Positions 24,501 through 36,754 of a DNA stretch of 64,000 nucleotides are shown in pieces. How positions within the stretch are numbered: position 1 is the first letter of the stretch; each line of letters begins with the position of its first letter. The notes under the pieces are model-generated. The model searched no databases, was not told where the DNA came from, and saw nothing but the letters and a program-made list of their open reading frames with translations. This stretch comes from Rachycentron canadum (Eukaryota > Chordata > Actinopteri > Carangiformes > Rachycentridae): positions 17,710,359 through 17,774,358 of the forward strand of contig CM076650.1 in assembly GCA_038496675.1 (NCBI GenBank), read 5' to 3'. Made by a program: the position numbers and the translations under genes.

Positions 24501-25037
24501 GTAACAGTAATTCTCACCTTTTCCAGGCTACAGTACTTGGATTGGAATGATCTTTGCTGACCACTATCATAACAATCCAGTCATGGTGTGTTTCTGCCAG
24601 CTGCTAATCTCCAATAAAATGGAGAGACACACAGTATCTGCATATTCCACATTCAACAACATGCCATCAGGTCAGTAGTGTGTGTGTGTGTTTGCATAAT
24701 CCACTGAATAACTCCTGCTAACACCTGTCTGCTACCCAAGATGCAGCTCATTTTTCTTTTCTTGATTTCCTGTTAATTGGCTTTCAACTTTTTTGCAGAA
24801 CCTCTTGTAAACAGCCGAGCCAGGAGACGCTGGATGTTGTTTTATACTTTACTGAGAAACCCTCATCTGATTCTGCTCAGAAAACATCACCTCTCCTCAA
24901 TTTCATCATTAAAGACATCATCATCTCCACAGTCAGACATAGCAATGCAGGCTTGGGTGTCACAAGTGCAGAGTGGCCGAGCAGCAGCACCTCAGTCACT
25001 ACCCAAGATCACGGTGACACCTGCAGAGGACTGTTAA
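18552..25037 (+). CDS. stra6l: STRA6-like retinol-binding-protein receptor (RBPR2)
   Basis: Multi-pass membrane receptor expected to bind circulating RBP4 and move retinol into cells. Eighteen phase-consistent exons: 18552-18577, 19025-19097, 19359-19459, 19572-19702, 19800-19920, 20189-20234, 20351-20476, 20701-20774, 21238-21346, 21449-21602, 21805-21880, 22026-22107, 22659-22707, 23158-23275, 23359-23478, 23841-24004, 24527-24670, 24799-25037. They give 650 residues, the usual STRA6-family length. About nine to ten hydrophobic segments are visible, starting with [20 protein letters not shown] and including [19 protein letters not shown] and [20 protein letters not shown]. One N-glycosylation sequon (NQT) lies in exon 10. 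KSWL (321-324) may match a Ser-Tyr-Leu RBP4-contact motif reported for mouse RBPR2; I recall this only loosely. The start is the ATG whose frame joins exon 2; the first coding exon is just 26 nt. Position next to tdrd7 and tmod1 matches mouse Stra6l, so STRA6 itself is less likely. Confidence 0.92.
20943..20971. repeat. Perfect 13-bp inverted repeat in stra6l intron 8
   Basis: Arms TTCATTTCAAAAT (20943-20955) and ATTTTGAAATGAA (20959-20971) with a 3-base loop. The base pairing is seen directly; no function is known. Confidence 0.8.
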
Positions 25038-25082
25038 AGAAAATTTTTCATGAATTCTGGTTCTGTTAAAAATTGAATTTTG

Positions 25083-25088
25083 AATAAA
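25083..25088 (+). terminator. stra6l poly(A) signal
   Basis: AATAAA 46 bases after the stop codon, followed by a G/T-rich stretch. This would give a very short 3' UTR. A second AATAAA near 25853 could serve a longer form. Confidence 0.65.
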
Positions 25089-26020
25089 AAAATAGACGTG
25101 GTCTTTGGTGGTGCAGCTCTTGTGAAGGGGATACTGTTATGTTCTCCATCAGTCTTCTTTGAGGTCAGAGGGAGTTTAGCAAAGTCAGCACATCTGATGT
25201 TATTTGGTTACAAAAATCTGCTTCACCTGACAACAGAAAGGAAAGGCCTAGCCTGATATCATGTATTTATGTAATCAATTTTAGAGGTGGCATTCATCTG
25301 TAGTAATTTACTCATTTGGGATTTTAATTAAACTGTAAGAGTCAGCACTCTCAATCTCATTGATTGTATGCAGTGTAAAGGGGATTTACTAAATGTGTTG
25401 TTGTCTACAGTACCTAAGCTCTTATTAATGTTAACTCTTGTCTCAAGAGTTCCTCTCAGGTCATGCCCTGCAGGCCTGCCACTGAGCGGTACATCTGCTG
25501 AAAGAGCCTGATTTTAATCTAATTTAAAATGTTGTTCAGTATATAGACATAGTCAGAGTTAAATGCAAACTTTTGTACATAATTGCAACAAACAAATGGG
25601 TGTGTGATGCACCTCAGCTAGCCATTTCCTTTTGTAATAATGTTTATTTTGATAAAATCATGTGAAGTGCACAGCACAGCTATTCTGCTGGTCATTTTAG
25701 GCTGTTATAAGATCAAATGTATGCATATCTGCTGTGTCAATCCCAGTGACACAATATACAATAACAATATAATGTATATAGCATTTAACATCCACTGATC
25801 ATACAATTTGTAGACCACTGTCACTACTTTTAGCCAAATACTTTTTGTTGTAAATAAAAACAAAATAGCGTGTACAGGTGATAGTAATTAATGTTTTGAA
25901 CATCGCTTCAACTTTCGACATTAATATCATAGTTCACTTTGAAATATTTTCTTGTGATATAAACTTGTAAAATTCCCGGTGGTACTTAAAAGCAACATAG
26001 ATTCACAGTTAAAATATCAT
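25089..26020. other. stra6l-tdrd7 spacer, no gene seen
   Basis: AT-rich intergenic DNA with short unsupported open frames only. It may include an extended stra6l 3' UTR ending at a late AATAAA near 25853. Confidence 0.6.
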
Positions 26021-26116
26021 ATGGCGGTGACCTTTGACCCTGTGGGCGTGTACGTGCTGATTTTCAGTTCAGTTAAAGAGGCGTTCAGACCTTCAGCGAA
26101 AGCCTCATAGTTACAG
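26021..26116 (+). promoter_or_regulatory. Candidate tdrd7 promoter and non-coding first exon, with DR1 motif
   Basis: A locally more GC-rich stretch. It holds ATGGCGG (YY1-like) at 26021, TGACCTTTGACC (a near-perfect DR1 on the minus strand) at 26028-26039, and GGGCGTG at 26042-26048. A good splice donor, ACAG followed by GTAATT, lies at 26113-26122, so a non-coding exon could end at 26116. It would join the acceptor at 26829-26830, one base before the tdrd7 ATG. The transcription start itself cannot be read from the sequence. Confidence 0.5.
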
Positions 26117-26831
26117 GTAATTTTAACATTTGAATGCCTTAATATGTCAACAAAAACCGACCTAAACTTAGTTGCTCGCCACGAATGATTGCGGCTGCTT
26201 TTGTTGACGGCCAACGTTGAAAATATCAAACTTTATTTTATCACTGCCAAACGAACCAGCCACGCGCTAACAGTTAGCCGTTAGCCAACGTCCATGTCCA
26301 ACGTTAACTTCATCAGAAAGTTGAGCGGGTAGACGTCCTTTATCGGACAGACTATGTCCTCTCTGGTGGCGGGCCACTGAGGTTTGAAGTCACCTTAATA
26401 CCCCATAGGCCAGTGAATGAAGACGCACTTTATGTTATATCGTAGACTATTATTTATAAACATGAACTGAGGATCGGTTGGTGTGAACTGGTTTTTACTC
26501 CACAGCATTTTGTTCTGTTTGCTTTACAGACTCTGTTGTTGCATTTATTATTTGTCATTAAATGCTATCAAACGGGATTGAACTATTTCAAAAAAAAAAA
26601 AGAAGAAAAAGTGAAAATCTATCAACCAAACAATGTCCAGCTCTCATCTGTCTTGAGTTTGTGTCTTGGTATTTTCTCAGCACTAATCTGTTGGACCCAC
26701 CATTGACAGAAATACAACACAGCTGAATGACTAAACAACACGTTGCTATGGAGACTATTGGTATAAAAAAGATTGCCCAGACCATCATTATTATTTCTGC
26801 ATTGTCTCTATTTCAGTGTGTATTTACCAGG

Positions 26832-28852
26832 ATGTCAGACAGTGAGTCCATCAAGAAAATGTTGCGGTCTGTACTTCAGGCCAGCAAGGGAGGTGTGTCT
26901 ATTAACAACCTCCAGTCAGAGTATCGGTCACTGTGCGGAGAGAGCATCCCCTTAAAGAAGCTGGGCTACTCGAAACTGGAGGAGTATCTCAAAAGTATCC
27001 CCTCTGTGGTGCATTTGGACCACCGGATGGGAGAGGTGAGGGCTGACCTGATATATTTTTGCATCCTTATGGTAGTGCCTTAGGTCAGATAGTATCAGCA
27101 CACACTATGAAACTCAAAATTGTTGTTTATAGTTCAGAAAATTAGCTAAATCCTATGCACTGTTGTGAGTTTTGCCTGGCATCGCATGTGTTTGTAAGTG
27201 TAACAATGAAACTGCTCTGCAGTTGAAATGCTTTGCTGCGGTGTGCCAAGAGACCGCCCACATTGCTGAGCTGGTGGCCAGGCAGAAGAGCTCCAAAAAA
27301 TCTGGTCACTCACAAGTCATCAACTGCAAGATGAGATTCAAACCTTCTAATCCATACATGCTCAATGGTAGGTTGTAACACCGGTAACAAGGAAAACATG
27401 GCTTTGTTTCTTAAATCAGGTGTCCACATCTGCAAATTCCTTATTAAAAGAGGTTGCAACAAATTTTAAAGTCTCAACTGAATAATACTGGCGTCTCTAG
27501 TAGGAATGAGTGGCCACCTCAAAAATCCATCTCAGGGATTCCTCATCATTGATCAATACATTGCTCTGTTTTCCACCTTGCATCATCTAAGTTGATCTAT
27601 TATCCCATTTTCCATTTAGTTAGGCCAAGGTCTTCTCTCCGTCAGCCCTCTTCTACTGGTACTTCTAACTGGCTGGCAAATCGTTCTCGGTCCCACGGTG
27701 GCTACAGAGGCTTCAGTGCATCAGGGGACTACAGGTAAAAAATGTGTTGCAGTTTATTATCAATTATCCAATTAAAACTTGGTTGGATAACATTGTCCAA
27801 AGACAAAGAATCTAAAGTATTGACTGCTTTCATAATCAAAATGTCATGTAATCATGAACATCATGTTTGTTTTGTTTTTGAAATGCTTTGTCTTAAAAGT
27901 GCATTCAAAATAAATAAACCAAAGGTTTTTTGCTCTGTCCAAACATCAGGCAGTTGGACCAAAGGTTAAGCTCCGTCACACCAGTTGAACACCGGCAGCC
28001 AGTTTCTCAATCAGTTGTGAAACAATGTGTCATGCCCATCAGGTGAATATACACATGCAGACAAACTTTATAAGTTAACATTCAAATTCCTTTACCAAAA
28101 TAGTGCTCATCTGCAGTTATTTTGTGTTTGTAGCAGTAGAGTTGTTTCAGTTTCTCACCAACTTCTCTCAAAAACAGTTCACAGATTAATCCTAAAATAT
28201 CACTGATAGTTTAGGATATGGAGCTATTATTTGAGGCTGTATTATTAATATTGTATTGGAATACACCACTAGACACACTAGATCCAGTATGGCTTATTCC
28301 TATATTTAGAACTGCAGTAGAACATTTGAATTTAATGACAATGTTACTGTAAAAAGTACAACATACTGAAAAGATTGCTATGTTGCCCACAGGGAAGAGA
28401 AGAGCTTTGCAAAGAGCCAGAAACCAGGTATGTATATGTGTGTCCTCATTTATTTCACAACATTTTCATACTTTTAAATAAAACAAGGGTTTTAATAAGT
28501 ACCCTATTTCTACACTGAGTAGTGGTTTTAGGAAGTATTCTGAATGGCACATTTTTCAATAATCTTCATTAAAATGAATAAAGTCAAAACAATTATAAAA
28601 TACAACAATAAATATAACAATACTTGTGTATGATAGAACTGGATCACCTGCATCACACTGCATTTTGACACCTGACCTTCCTGGGATCACTTTAAACAAG
28701 GGACTGGATATGACTCAGGCTTTTTATAGGATTATATTCCCCAGTCACTGGCAGAACAGATTTTCCAAAGGGTAGTAAAAGACATAGCTGAGATGTTTCA
28801 CATGTCACTGTGAAATTAAATGCAGAGCATTGTATTTTTATATATATATGTA

Positions 28853-28883
<31 letters not shown>

Positions 28884-31800
28884 GTGTGTGTGTATATATA
28901 TGTATATAATTATTATTTAACAACACTGCCAAAACACAAATATGTTGAAGTATGAGAGATCAGATTAATTAACAACAGTTGGAATTAATCTGCAGCAGAC
29001 TTTCACTGATATCAGAGTTTATTAGCATTTCTTTTTTCCTTTGCACTGTTTTTCACAGAGAAGCCTCCTGAACAAGCCTCTAGACCCAACCAATCCCAGG
29101 TACGGAAAAACCTGTGCTTTATGTGTCTCATTTCTACTAGAAATTACTGCACAGCCTTGGGCAATACCTTAAGGAGCTGCCAATTAGGAGCTCCACTGAA
29201 TTAAGGCATTGGACAAGTGCTCACAAATAATATCTATGTTCTGTAAAAAAAAAAAAATACACTAAATTTAAATAGCATAGGAACATGCTTGTAGTCATAA
29301 ATTTTTGAATGTCCCCATGCAGTCAAATCAGAATGATGTGGCGCTGGTTCAGAGAAGAATAACTAAGCTTCTGGAGAAGTATGGCAGTGGACTGTGGATG
29401 TCGAAAATATCAGCCATTTACAATGAAATGTTCGGTCAGAAGCTCCACCCTCAAGTACTCATAGACCTGGAAAAGTGGGCACACATCTGTATGGTAAGAC
29501 AGTAATCAACATGCTGTCTAGGTTTGTAACTACAGGGGTGGGATTATTTTAAAAGTGGGTGCTGTGATGGCTTCAACTCAAAATCAACATCTGGCCATTG
29601 GGAAGATTTTTCCCAGTATTTGTCTGTTAAATGGCGTCATTCTTCAATTTTTCAAAACATAACCTTAACAGGAATTAAGAGTCAAAATCCCTTTCTTTTT
29701 TCCCTGTCTCTTGCTTTTCTTAGGTGGAGAAACCCTCCTGCACCAACCGAGTTGATCGGCTGGTCTACCCTCCTTTGCCTCCCAAGCCCATTACTGTAAT
29801 GAGAAGTAGAACCAACTCCCCTCCAACATCACCCTCCAGCTTGAGCGCTATCACCACCCAAATTTCTTCATGTCCCTCAACACCTGAAGAACACTTCCCT
29901 CTTCCCTCTTCCCCTGTTCTTAAATCTAGAGTTTCTCCCAACAGTCCCCTGGCTAAGCCCACTTTTATTTTTCCCCCACAACCTATTGCTGCCTGTTCAG
30001 GTAAGCACAGCCCTGTTCACAACCCAGCTCTTTCTGCCCAACTACCCCCCTGCGACAATCTTGCAGTCAACACCAGTGACAGATGTAAAGGTGATCACAA
30101 CTTCAATACTACCTACAACCAGAATACTTCAGCAGCAGCTTTGTCCAGCCAACCTGGCCCTGACATTTTACCCCTTTTGAAGGTCACCTTTTCCCCAAAA
30201 TCTGATACTGCCCTCACATCTTCTGTTGTCACTGTGTCAGATGAGGTGCGCAAGAGAATAAAGGAGCTTCTGTCCAAGTACAGTCTTGGTTTGTGGGCCC
30301 ATGCTTTGCCTGAACTGTTTATGGATACATACAAGATGCCGTTTCCTGAGCATGTTTTGAACAACTTGTCTCTCTTGCTGGATATATGCACTGTTGAGTA
30401 CCCCATTCCAGGTAACAGGGAGAAGGTACGTGAAATGGCACTGTGTGTACCAGAGTTAACACAGTGTAAAAATTCAGTCATCAACAGTACTGTGAAGTCA
30501 CAATGGAAGTTGAATTTTCTAACTCTCACTCATGCTCTTGCTGGTGACAAGTGAACATTGCTCTCAGGGAAATGATAAGTTGGAATGATGATTGTTTCTA
30601 CCAGTTCTAATGGAGATTTCTTCCCAACTGTCACAATTAATTGTCCAGGGAGCTCAAGCACGTCTTTCCTGCTTATCCATTTGTCTTTAAATATTTGTAT
30701 CTGTTTATTTGTTTCCTGTGGACAGGCCATCCTGTATAACTCCAGCAGAGCAGACATGGAAGCCACAGTTGGTCAAGAAAGCCCACAGTGCAGAAGTCAT
30801 CCCCTACCCTCTGGCCTAGAGGTCCTGGGTCCTGTGATTCCTCCCTGTCTGGTTCGTCCCTCAGAGCAGTATCCCTCTGTGCTGATCACTGATGCTAAGA
30901 GCAGCAATGCTGTTACTGTAAGGTAGGACACACCTTAGTCATTAATGAACGGTATTGTTCAGATTTTAATGGTACTATTACTTAAACCAGTACTGCTTAT
31001 TGCTTACTGCTTTTTGGGATAAAAACTAATAAAGGACAGTAGTAACATTACTTTATAACACTTTCAGGCTTATAAGGATTTGCAGAATAAATTTAGCTTC
31101 TCAAATAGCACAATATTAATGCTGTCCTTAAAACAAATATGAGCAACTGAATGTCATGAACATATTTTGTAGAGGCAATACCCAGCTTACTGTTTTGAAT
31201 GCTGCCATGCATGATTTAAAAAATCTGGAAAATAGTTGTTCTGTCTGTTCAGGTATGTTGGGGAGAACTACTCCAATGCCCAGGAGGTCATGGAGGATGC
31301 AATGCACTCCTTCTACACTCAAGGCTCCCCCTACCAACATCTCTCTAACCTTGTTGTTGGTCAGCTAGTAGCAGTCAGAGGAGAGGATGGAGATGAGCTG
31401 GCCAGAGCGCAGGTCATGGAGGTTATGGCCCCTAACAAGGTCAAGGTAATTAATTTTAGTTAACTGTAGTTATTTGTTAAGTTGTTTGCTCTTCCAAAAT
31501 ACTTTTTCTGGTAATCAATGCCAAAAAGCTACTATCACTGTATATATTAAAAAAAAACAAAAAAAACAAGAAACTCTCTGGTCTATTTGATTTAGACTTA
31601 GATGTAGCTGCAGCCCTTGAGCTGGGACTTGTTTAAGGACATTTTTTTTCTAGTTTGCCTAGTTTATTGAAGAAAGACATCCTATAGCCACAACATGTGT
31701 CAGTGTTGTTTTGTGTGTCTGCTTCCCAGATATACTATGTTGACTATGGGTTTTCTGTGGAGACAAGTCTGAGTAATCTGTTGGAGCTGCACTCGGATTT

Positions 31801-34800
31801 CCTCTGTCTGCCCTTCCAGGCTGCTAATGTTCGACTCGCAGGTACATTCAGTTCCATCTGATGTTGGTGAAAGACGTCATAGCAGAGCTTTTTCTGTAAA
31901 TGATGGCTAAAACAATTACATTTGCACAGTATAGGTAATGGGCCATTAATTGTCCTGCATCATTTCCCTTCTTCCTCCGATTTTTCTCAATCTTGCTCTT
32001 TTCAGGTTTAGAGACATTTAGCTCCCACCCACTGATTCTGTCCTCACTGGATAAATTGGCACTTGGAAAGATACTGCTGATGGAGACCATAGAATCATGT
32101 CAACAGACTGAGATGCCTGTGGTGCTGTATGACACTTCACAGGATGATGACATCAACATTAACTCCATCTGCCTCAAGAGTCTGCAGGACAACACAATGA
32201 ACAACCCTCTGACTGTAAGTTTGGTGACATCAATCACACGTCTATATCACGTGCATGAGACCAAGGAGAGAACCCCTTGTTAGGTCAGCGATCTTTTATG
32301 TGCCAGCTAAATAGCAGTCATAGGGTTTTTATATTTTACAGTAGGACTTCCACTAAGTGGTGCTATTGTGCCTCTCTCATATTAGTCAGTACTGTCCTAT
32401 AGAAGCTAGTTGTGTGTTTTAGGAGGTCTGCAGATTTTCATTCATTTGGAATTGAACCAGCAACTTGTCAGCTATGTTACACCCAATTGTCTGTTATCAA
32501 TCCCCCTTGTTTTATCTAACCTTACGCTTTCTGTTGCCTGTAGATAAATGCTACCTATCAGGACGTGTGTGTCACAAATGTGTGTACAGATGGCATCATC
32601 CACTGCCAGCTGCCCTCCAGAGGAACAGCAAGACTCAGCAAATTACTGGAAAAAACAGAGGCCTTTTTCACCTCCCAGGTAGAGACTTCAGACTTCAGAA
32701 GAGACAAATACCTCACACTTGCCTTGGCATTTACCAAGGTTTAAGAACATTTCAAGTTTTTCAGCAGTCGTATACAGAGCATCAGTTTAGTTTTCAGGTG
32801 TCTGTTTAGTGGCTGCTTCATGCAGAGAGACACTGTTTAGTGTATGTTTGAATTTACTGATCAGTCACTGATGAAATTATCATAACTACAGTAAGTTCAC
32901 TCAATTAACCAGCACTTTTAAAAGCAGTAGTCCACAGTGCTTTATAAAAACAGACCTATATGTTGCCATTTACAGCTTGTTTTTGTTAAGAGCCAAACAG
33001 ACTGAGGCAGACAAACAAGGTTGGAGCAGTGGATGAGATGTGATTTGTTAAAAGCACAAATTATTTGATCCAAATATTTAGACTGAGAGTAAAACAGCAT
33101 TAAATTGCAAACACAATAATGTTGTCACTGAAACCTTTCAAACATGCAGTTGATGCCACGTCTCAATTTGTGATGTCAAAATAGATATATCACTGTTCAT
33201 GGCTGAGGAAAAGCGGTTGCTGGACATACCTGACTGAGGTTTAGCTACAGAAAGTTTTAAGGCATCCCTCTGATTCCTAATTCAAAACTATATTCATTAC
33301 TGCAATGGAAGCACCCAATGGTTTGTGTCATAAATACATATCTGACATGTCAAGTCATCAGATGATGGATTGCGAAGGGTGATTGCTCAGATTCCTCATT
33401 TAAAGATGGCCACTCTGATCTTTCTCTGGCTCTCTGCTTAGTCCTAGTCAATGACTTTGAATGCTTACCAGTCAATGCTGTGACTGACTTTGGTGTACAG
33501 AGACAGCTGTTGTTGTTTGTTTGTTAGCAGTGTTTAACCAGTGTTAAAGTGTCTTTTGTCCAGGGTTTCACAAAAGCAGTGCTTCTCACAGCTGCTGGGT
33601 TTGCGTTAATATCCAACTCCAATTTTCTTTTCCTTTTCTGTCATTGTAATTTTTCTAACAGATGACATCTGAGTCCCTGGTGTCCAGACCCTTCAGTGGC
33701 AAGTTCTGTCTAGCACGCTACAAAGGAAAGTGGTCCAGAGTGGAAGTAAGATCAGAATCTTAATAGAGCATTTGTTGAAAAGCTTTTTCATTTTGGCCAT
33801 TGAAATTATTTGTGATGTTTTCAGATCACCAACATTTACAGCAACAGAGTGATGGAGGTCCTCTACATTGACGTGGGTATCCCAGCGACTGTAGAGGTGA
33901 CTGATCTTCGAGAGATCCCCCCTATTTTGGTCAAAGACTTTGTCATCATCCCACCACAGGTCAGTTTTTTGTGTATTTGGCTAAAAGTGGGGCTATATAC
34001 TGTACACCTTAGTCTCCAACCAATCCAATGGATAGAGTAGCATCAATTACCCTCTCCTTTCTGTAGTATTTAAAAGCTTAATCAGCAAATCCACTTTGTT
34101 CTTAAAGATGCTAATGGTATATAGTTTTTGAGCTCTTTAGGCTATCAAATGTCGTCTGGCCGACCTCAAATTTCCAGAGGGAGACTGGAGCCCAAAAGCT
34201 GTTCAATGGGTGAAAGAGGCAGTCCTTGGCTCTCAAGACTGTAAAATGAAGGTACCATACTCTTGCATCTATAACATTAAGAGAAGCACACAGCAAAGTT
34301 TAAGTTCTTTTATAATCCAAATACACATACTTTGCAAATGAAACAAAAAGAGCCTTGTTAAAGGACTGCCTGGTGGGCACGAATGTTTACAGGCTGGAGC
34401 TTTAATGGCTCAGTTATGAGTTAGCTTCTTCACAGGAGTGTAAAATAGTCATGCTGACCTCAAGGTCTCTCTAACTTTGTGTATGTGTGTCTTTGTCAGA
34501 TCTTGAAATTAGACCAACACAAAGGAGACTGGCTGGTCCATATGTACCTCTTCATTGGTGCTGCCAGCCAGGAACTAGATAAGAGCATCAACTATCAGCT
34601 GGCTCAGTCCAAATTGTGGCAAAAAGTCACAACACAGAACAACAACACAATCAAAAGCAGTACCAGCAGCATGGATACAGGTAATACAAGACAAACACTG
34701 TACTTAATAAAAAGAGTTGTTTGTTCAACAAGCTCTTCTATCTTGTAAGATCAAAGTATTGAGACAGTGAGACATTTTTTTTATTTATGTTAAACCATAC

Positions 34801-36754
34801 TGATTTTGAAATTATTTTAAACCCCATAAATCTGATGTTTTTTTTGCACACACTGTTTTCCAATTGCCTAGGTCTCAGTGCTCTAGTGGAGAAGTTGACT
34901 CTGAGCAGCTTAGTCCCAAACCCTGTTGTTTTGGCCACATCCCAGTCTTGTCACAGAGCAGAGGACACATCTCTCCCAGATACAACCACTGAAACTGGGA
35001 AGCAGCCACTTCAAATGCCTCCCTCACTGGAGCTCCCCCAGGTGTGTGGAGAGGGCTTTGCTTTACATGTGAAAGAAGTAGATGTGTCTACTTGTATGAC
35101 TATACTAGACTGGCTGACATTTCATTTTTTCTGCCAGTAGGCTATGAGGTATTAAAGTTGAATGTAACTCTTCTGTGTTTTCATGTATTGTTATCATGTA
35201 GTTGTTTGTAAATGTAGCTGAAGGAACAAATATTCAGCAAAGACTTGTAATGATGTCCACCTCATTCTCCTCCTCTTCTTTCAGCCTGGTCAGAATATGG
35301 ATGTATTTGTGCCTGTGGCCTGCCACCCAGGTTACTTTGTACTGCAGCCATGGCAGGACCTACATAAACTGGTGGTGTTGATGGGGGAGATGATCCTCTA
35401 TTATAACCAGACGTGGAAGACCAGCACAACCATGCACATTCAGAAGGGAGACGTTTGTGCTGCCAGGATAGACAAGGAGTATGTTTATTTATTAGAATAT
35501 TTTCTTCCCCCCTCATGCAAAACTGATTTCTAGTTCATTCGCACAGCGCTACTGTGTGAAAGTATGCCCAATCCCTGAGTCAGCTACATCACCAGTCAGA
35601 CTAACATGTTTCTGTAAACTCAGAGATCAACATAGGAAATCACTGATGACACATGATAGAGATATTAAGGTTAAACTACAAGTGCTTCTTAAACAAGAGA
35701 TCATCTCATTTAATCTTCGAATATTTTTTTATATGAAGAAAAATCTTCTTAAAACTCTTCAAAGTTACGTGTTGTGATATTGCATTTACATTAAAAGCAC
35801 TGCTGTTTTGTAAGGATTTACTTAAACAAAATACTGTAAATTGATGCACTATCTTTCAGTTGTGGGAAATCAGATGTATGTTTTGTGCCTGTCTCCACAC
35901 AGCTGGCACCGCGTTCAGGTGAAAGGGATTCTGGCAAATGGGTTGGTGTCTGTCTACGAGCTGGACCACGGCAAACATGAGCTGGTCCGTAGTCATTTCA
36001 TCATGCCTTTGATAGAGGAGTTCCGACAGCTGCCCTTCCAGGCTATAACTGCACAACTAGCAGGTGAGTACGATGATAATTATCCTATTGCTGTTCTGGT
36101 CTTATAAACAACACACAAGTGTTGTTTATATCTGAGGGATAATTCCATAAATTGTTTACTAAAGGTTACAGGATTGAGTTGGGTTAGGTTAGAGTTATTC
36201 GTGAAACAGAATTAAGTTGTCACTTCAGATTGAAACTGGTTATTCACAAAGCATTTTCTACCCCACTATCACTATATTATGGGTTATGACTTACTCAATA
36301 TTAATGAAACTGTCCTCATTTGATGCAAGCAATCATGGGTTGCTTTTCATATGGTTCTCGTTCATTCATTCATGGTACTCATATCAAGTCCAGTCAAAGT
36401 TTTTTGGTGATAGACTTCTACGAAGTTGACTAGGCTAGTTCATTGATACCCTGACATTCAGTATCTTTCCATATACTGTAGTTGCAAAGATAGTTGTTTA
36501 TCCTCCTCCTTTGTTTTCCAGGTGTGACGCAGCAGCAGTGGTCAGAGGAAGCCTCCATGTTGTTCAGAAACCACGTGGAGAAGCGAGCTCTGGTAGCTCA
36601 TGTTGAGAGTGTGCAGGATGAACCAGACCTCAAAGGTGAGCCGTGGAACCGCCGGTTGACAGTTTACCTGGTTGACACCACTTTGGAGGACAGGGACCTT
36701 TGGATTCACAGCATTGTGGCTAACATTGGCAGTGAGCTGTCTTCAGCTGCCTAA
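26832..36754 (+). CDS. tdrd7: Tudor domain-containing protein 7 (TDRD7)
   Basis: RNA-granule scaffold needed in the germ line (chromatoid bodies, piRNA pathway) and in the lens. Twenty-one coding exons: 26832-27035, 27223-27367, 27620-27734, 27950-28042, 28393-28427, 29059-29099, 29323-29493, 29724-30425, 30726-30922, 31253-31445, 31730-31841, 32006-32214, 32544-32678, 33662-33745, 33825-33959, 34141-34251, 34500-34680, 34872-35041, 35285-35478, 35903-36063, 36522-36754. Total 1206 residues, somewhat longer than human (about 1098). LOTUS domains lie at about 4-68, 212-268 and 440-500, separated by Ser/Pro-rich linkers. Tudor domains lie at about 568-680 (with the typical YYVDYG core), 785-894 and 1011-1130. 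Two tiny exons (35 and 41 nt) fall in the linker. The start ATG lies one base after a splice acceptor, and its frame begins LOTUS 1 at once. Teleosts can have two tdrd7 copies; I cannot assign a or b. Confidence 0.94.
28838..28908. repeat. (TA)n/(TG)n compound microsatellite in a tdrd7 intron
   Basis: Alternating TA and TG dinucleotide blocks within the intron 28428-29058. No other element is seen in that intron. Confidence 0.85.
36103..36130. repeat. Perfect 12-bp inverted repeat in the last tdrd7 intron
   Basis: Arms TATAAACAACAC (36103-36114) and GTGTTGTTTATA (36119-36130) around ACAA, about 40 bases inside the donor of exon 35903-36063. It could fold as a hairpin in the pre-mRNA. Confidence 0.8.

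Noticed and set aside
26727..27083. Longer N-terminus for tdrd7 from an ATG at 26727
   Set aside because: The added part is hydrophobic intron-like sequence upstream of a good splice acceptor at 26829-26830. TDRD7 proteins begin directly with the LOTUS domain.
29724..30554. Single open frame of 276 codons
   Set aside because: Its first 702 bases are the large tdrd7 exon; the rest is intron read-through past the donor at 30426, since the next exon at 30726 continues the protein in frame.
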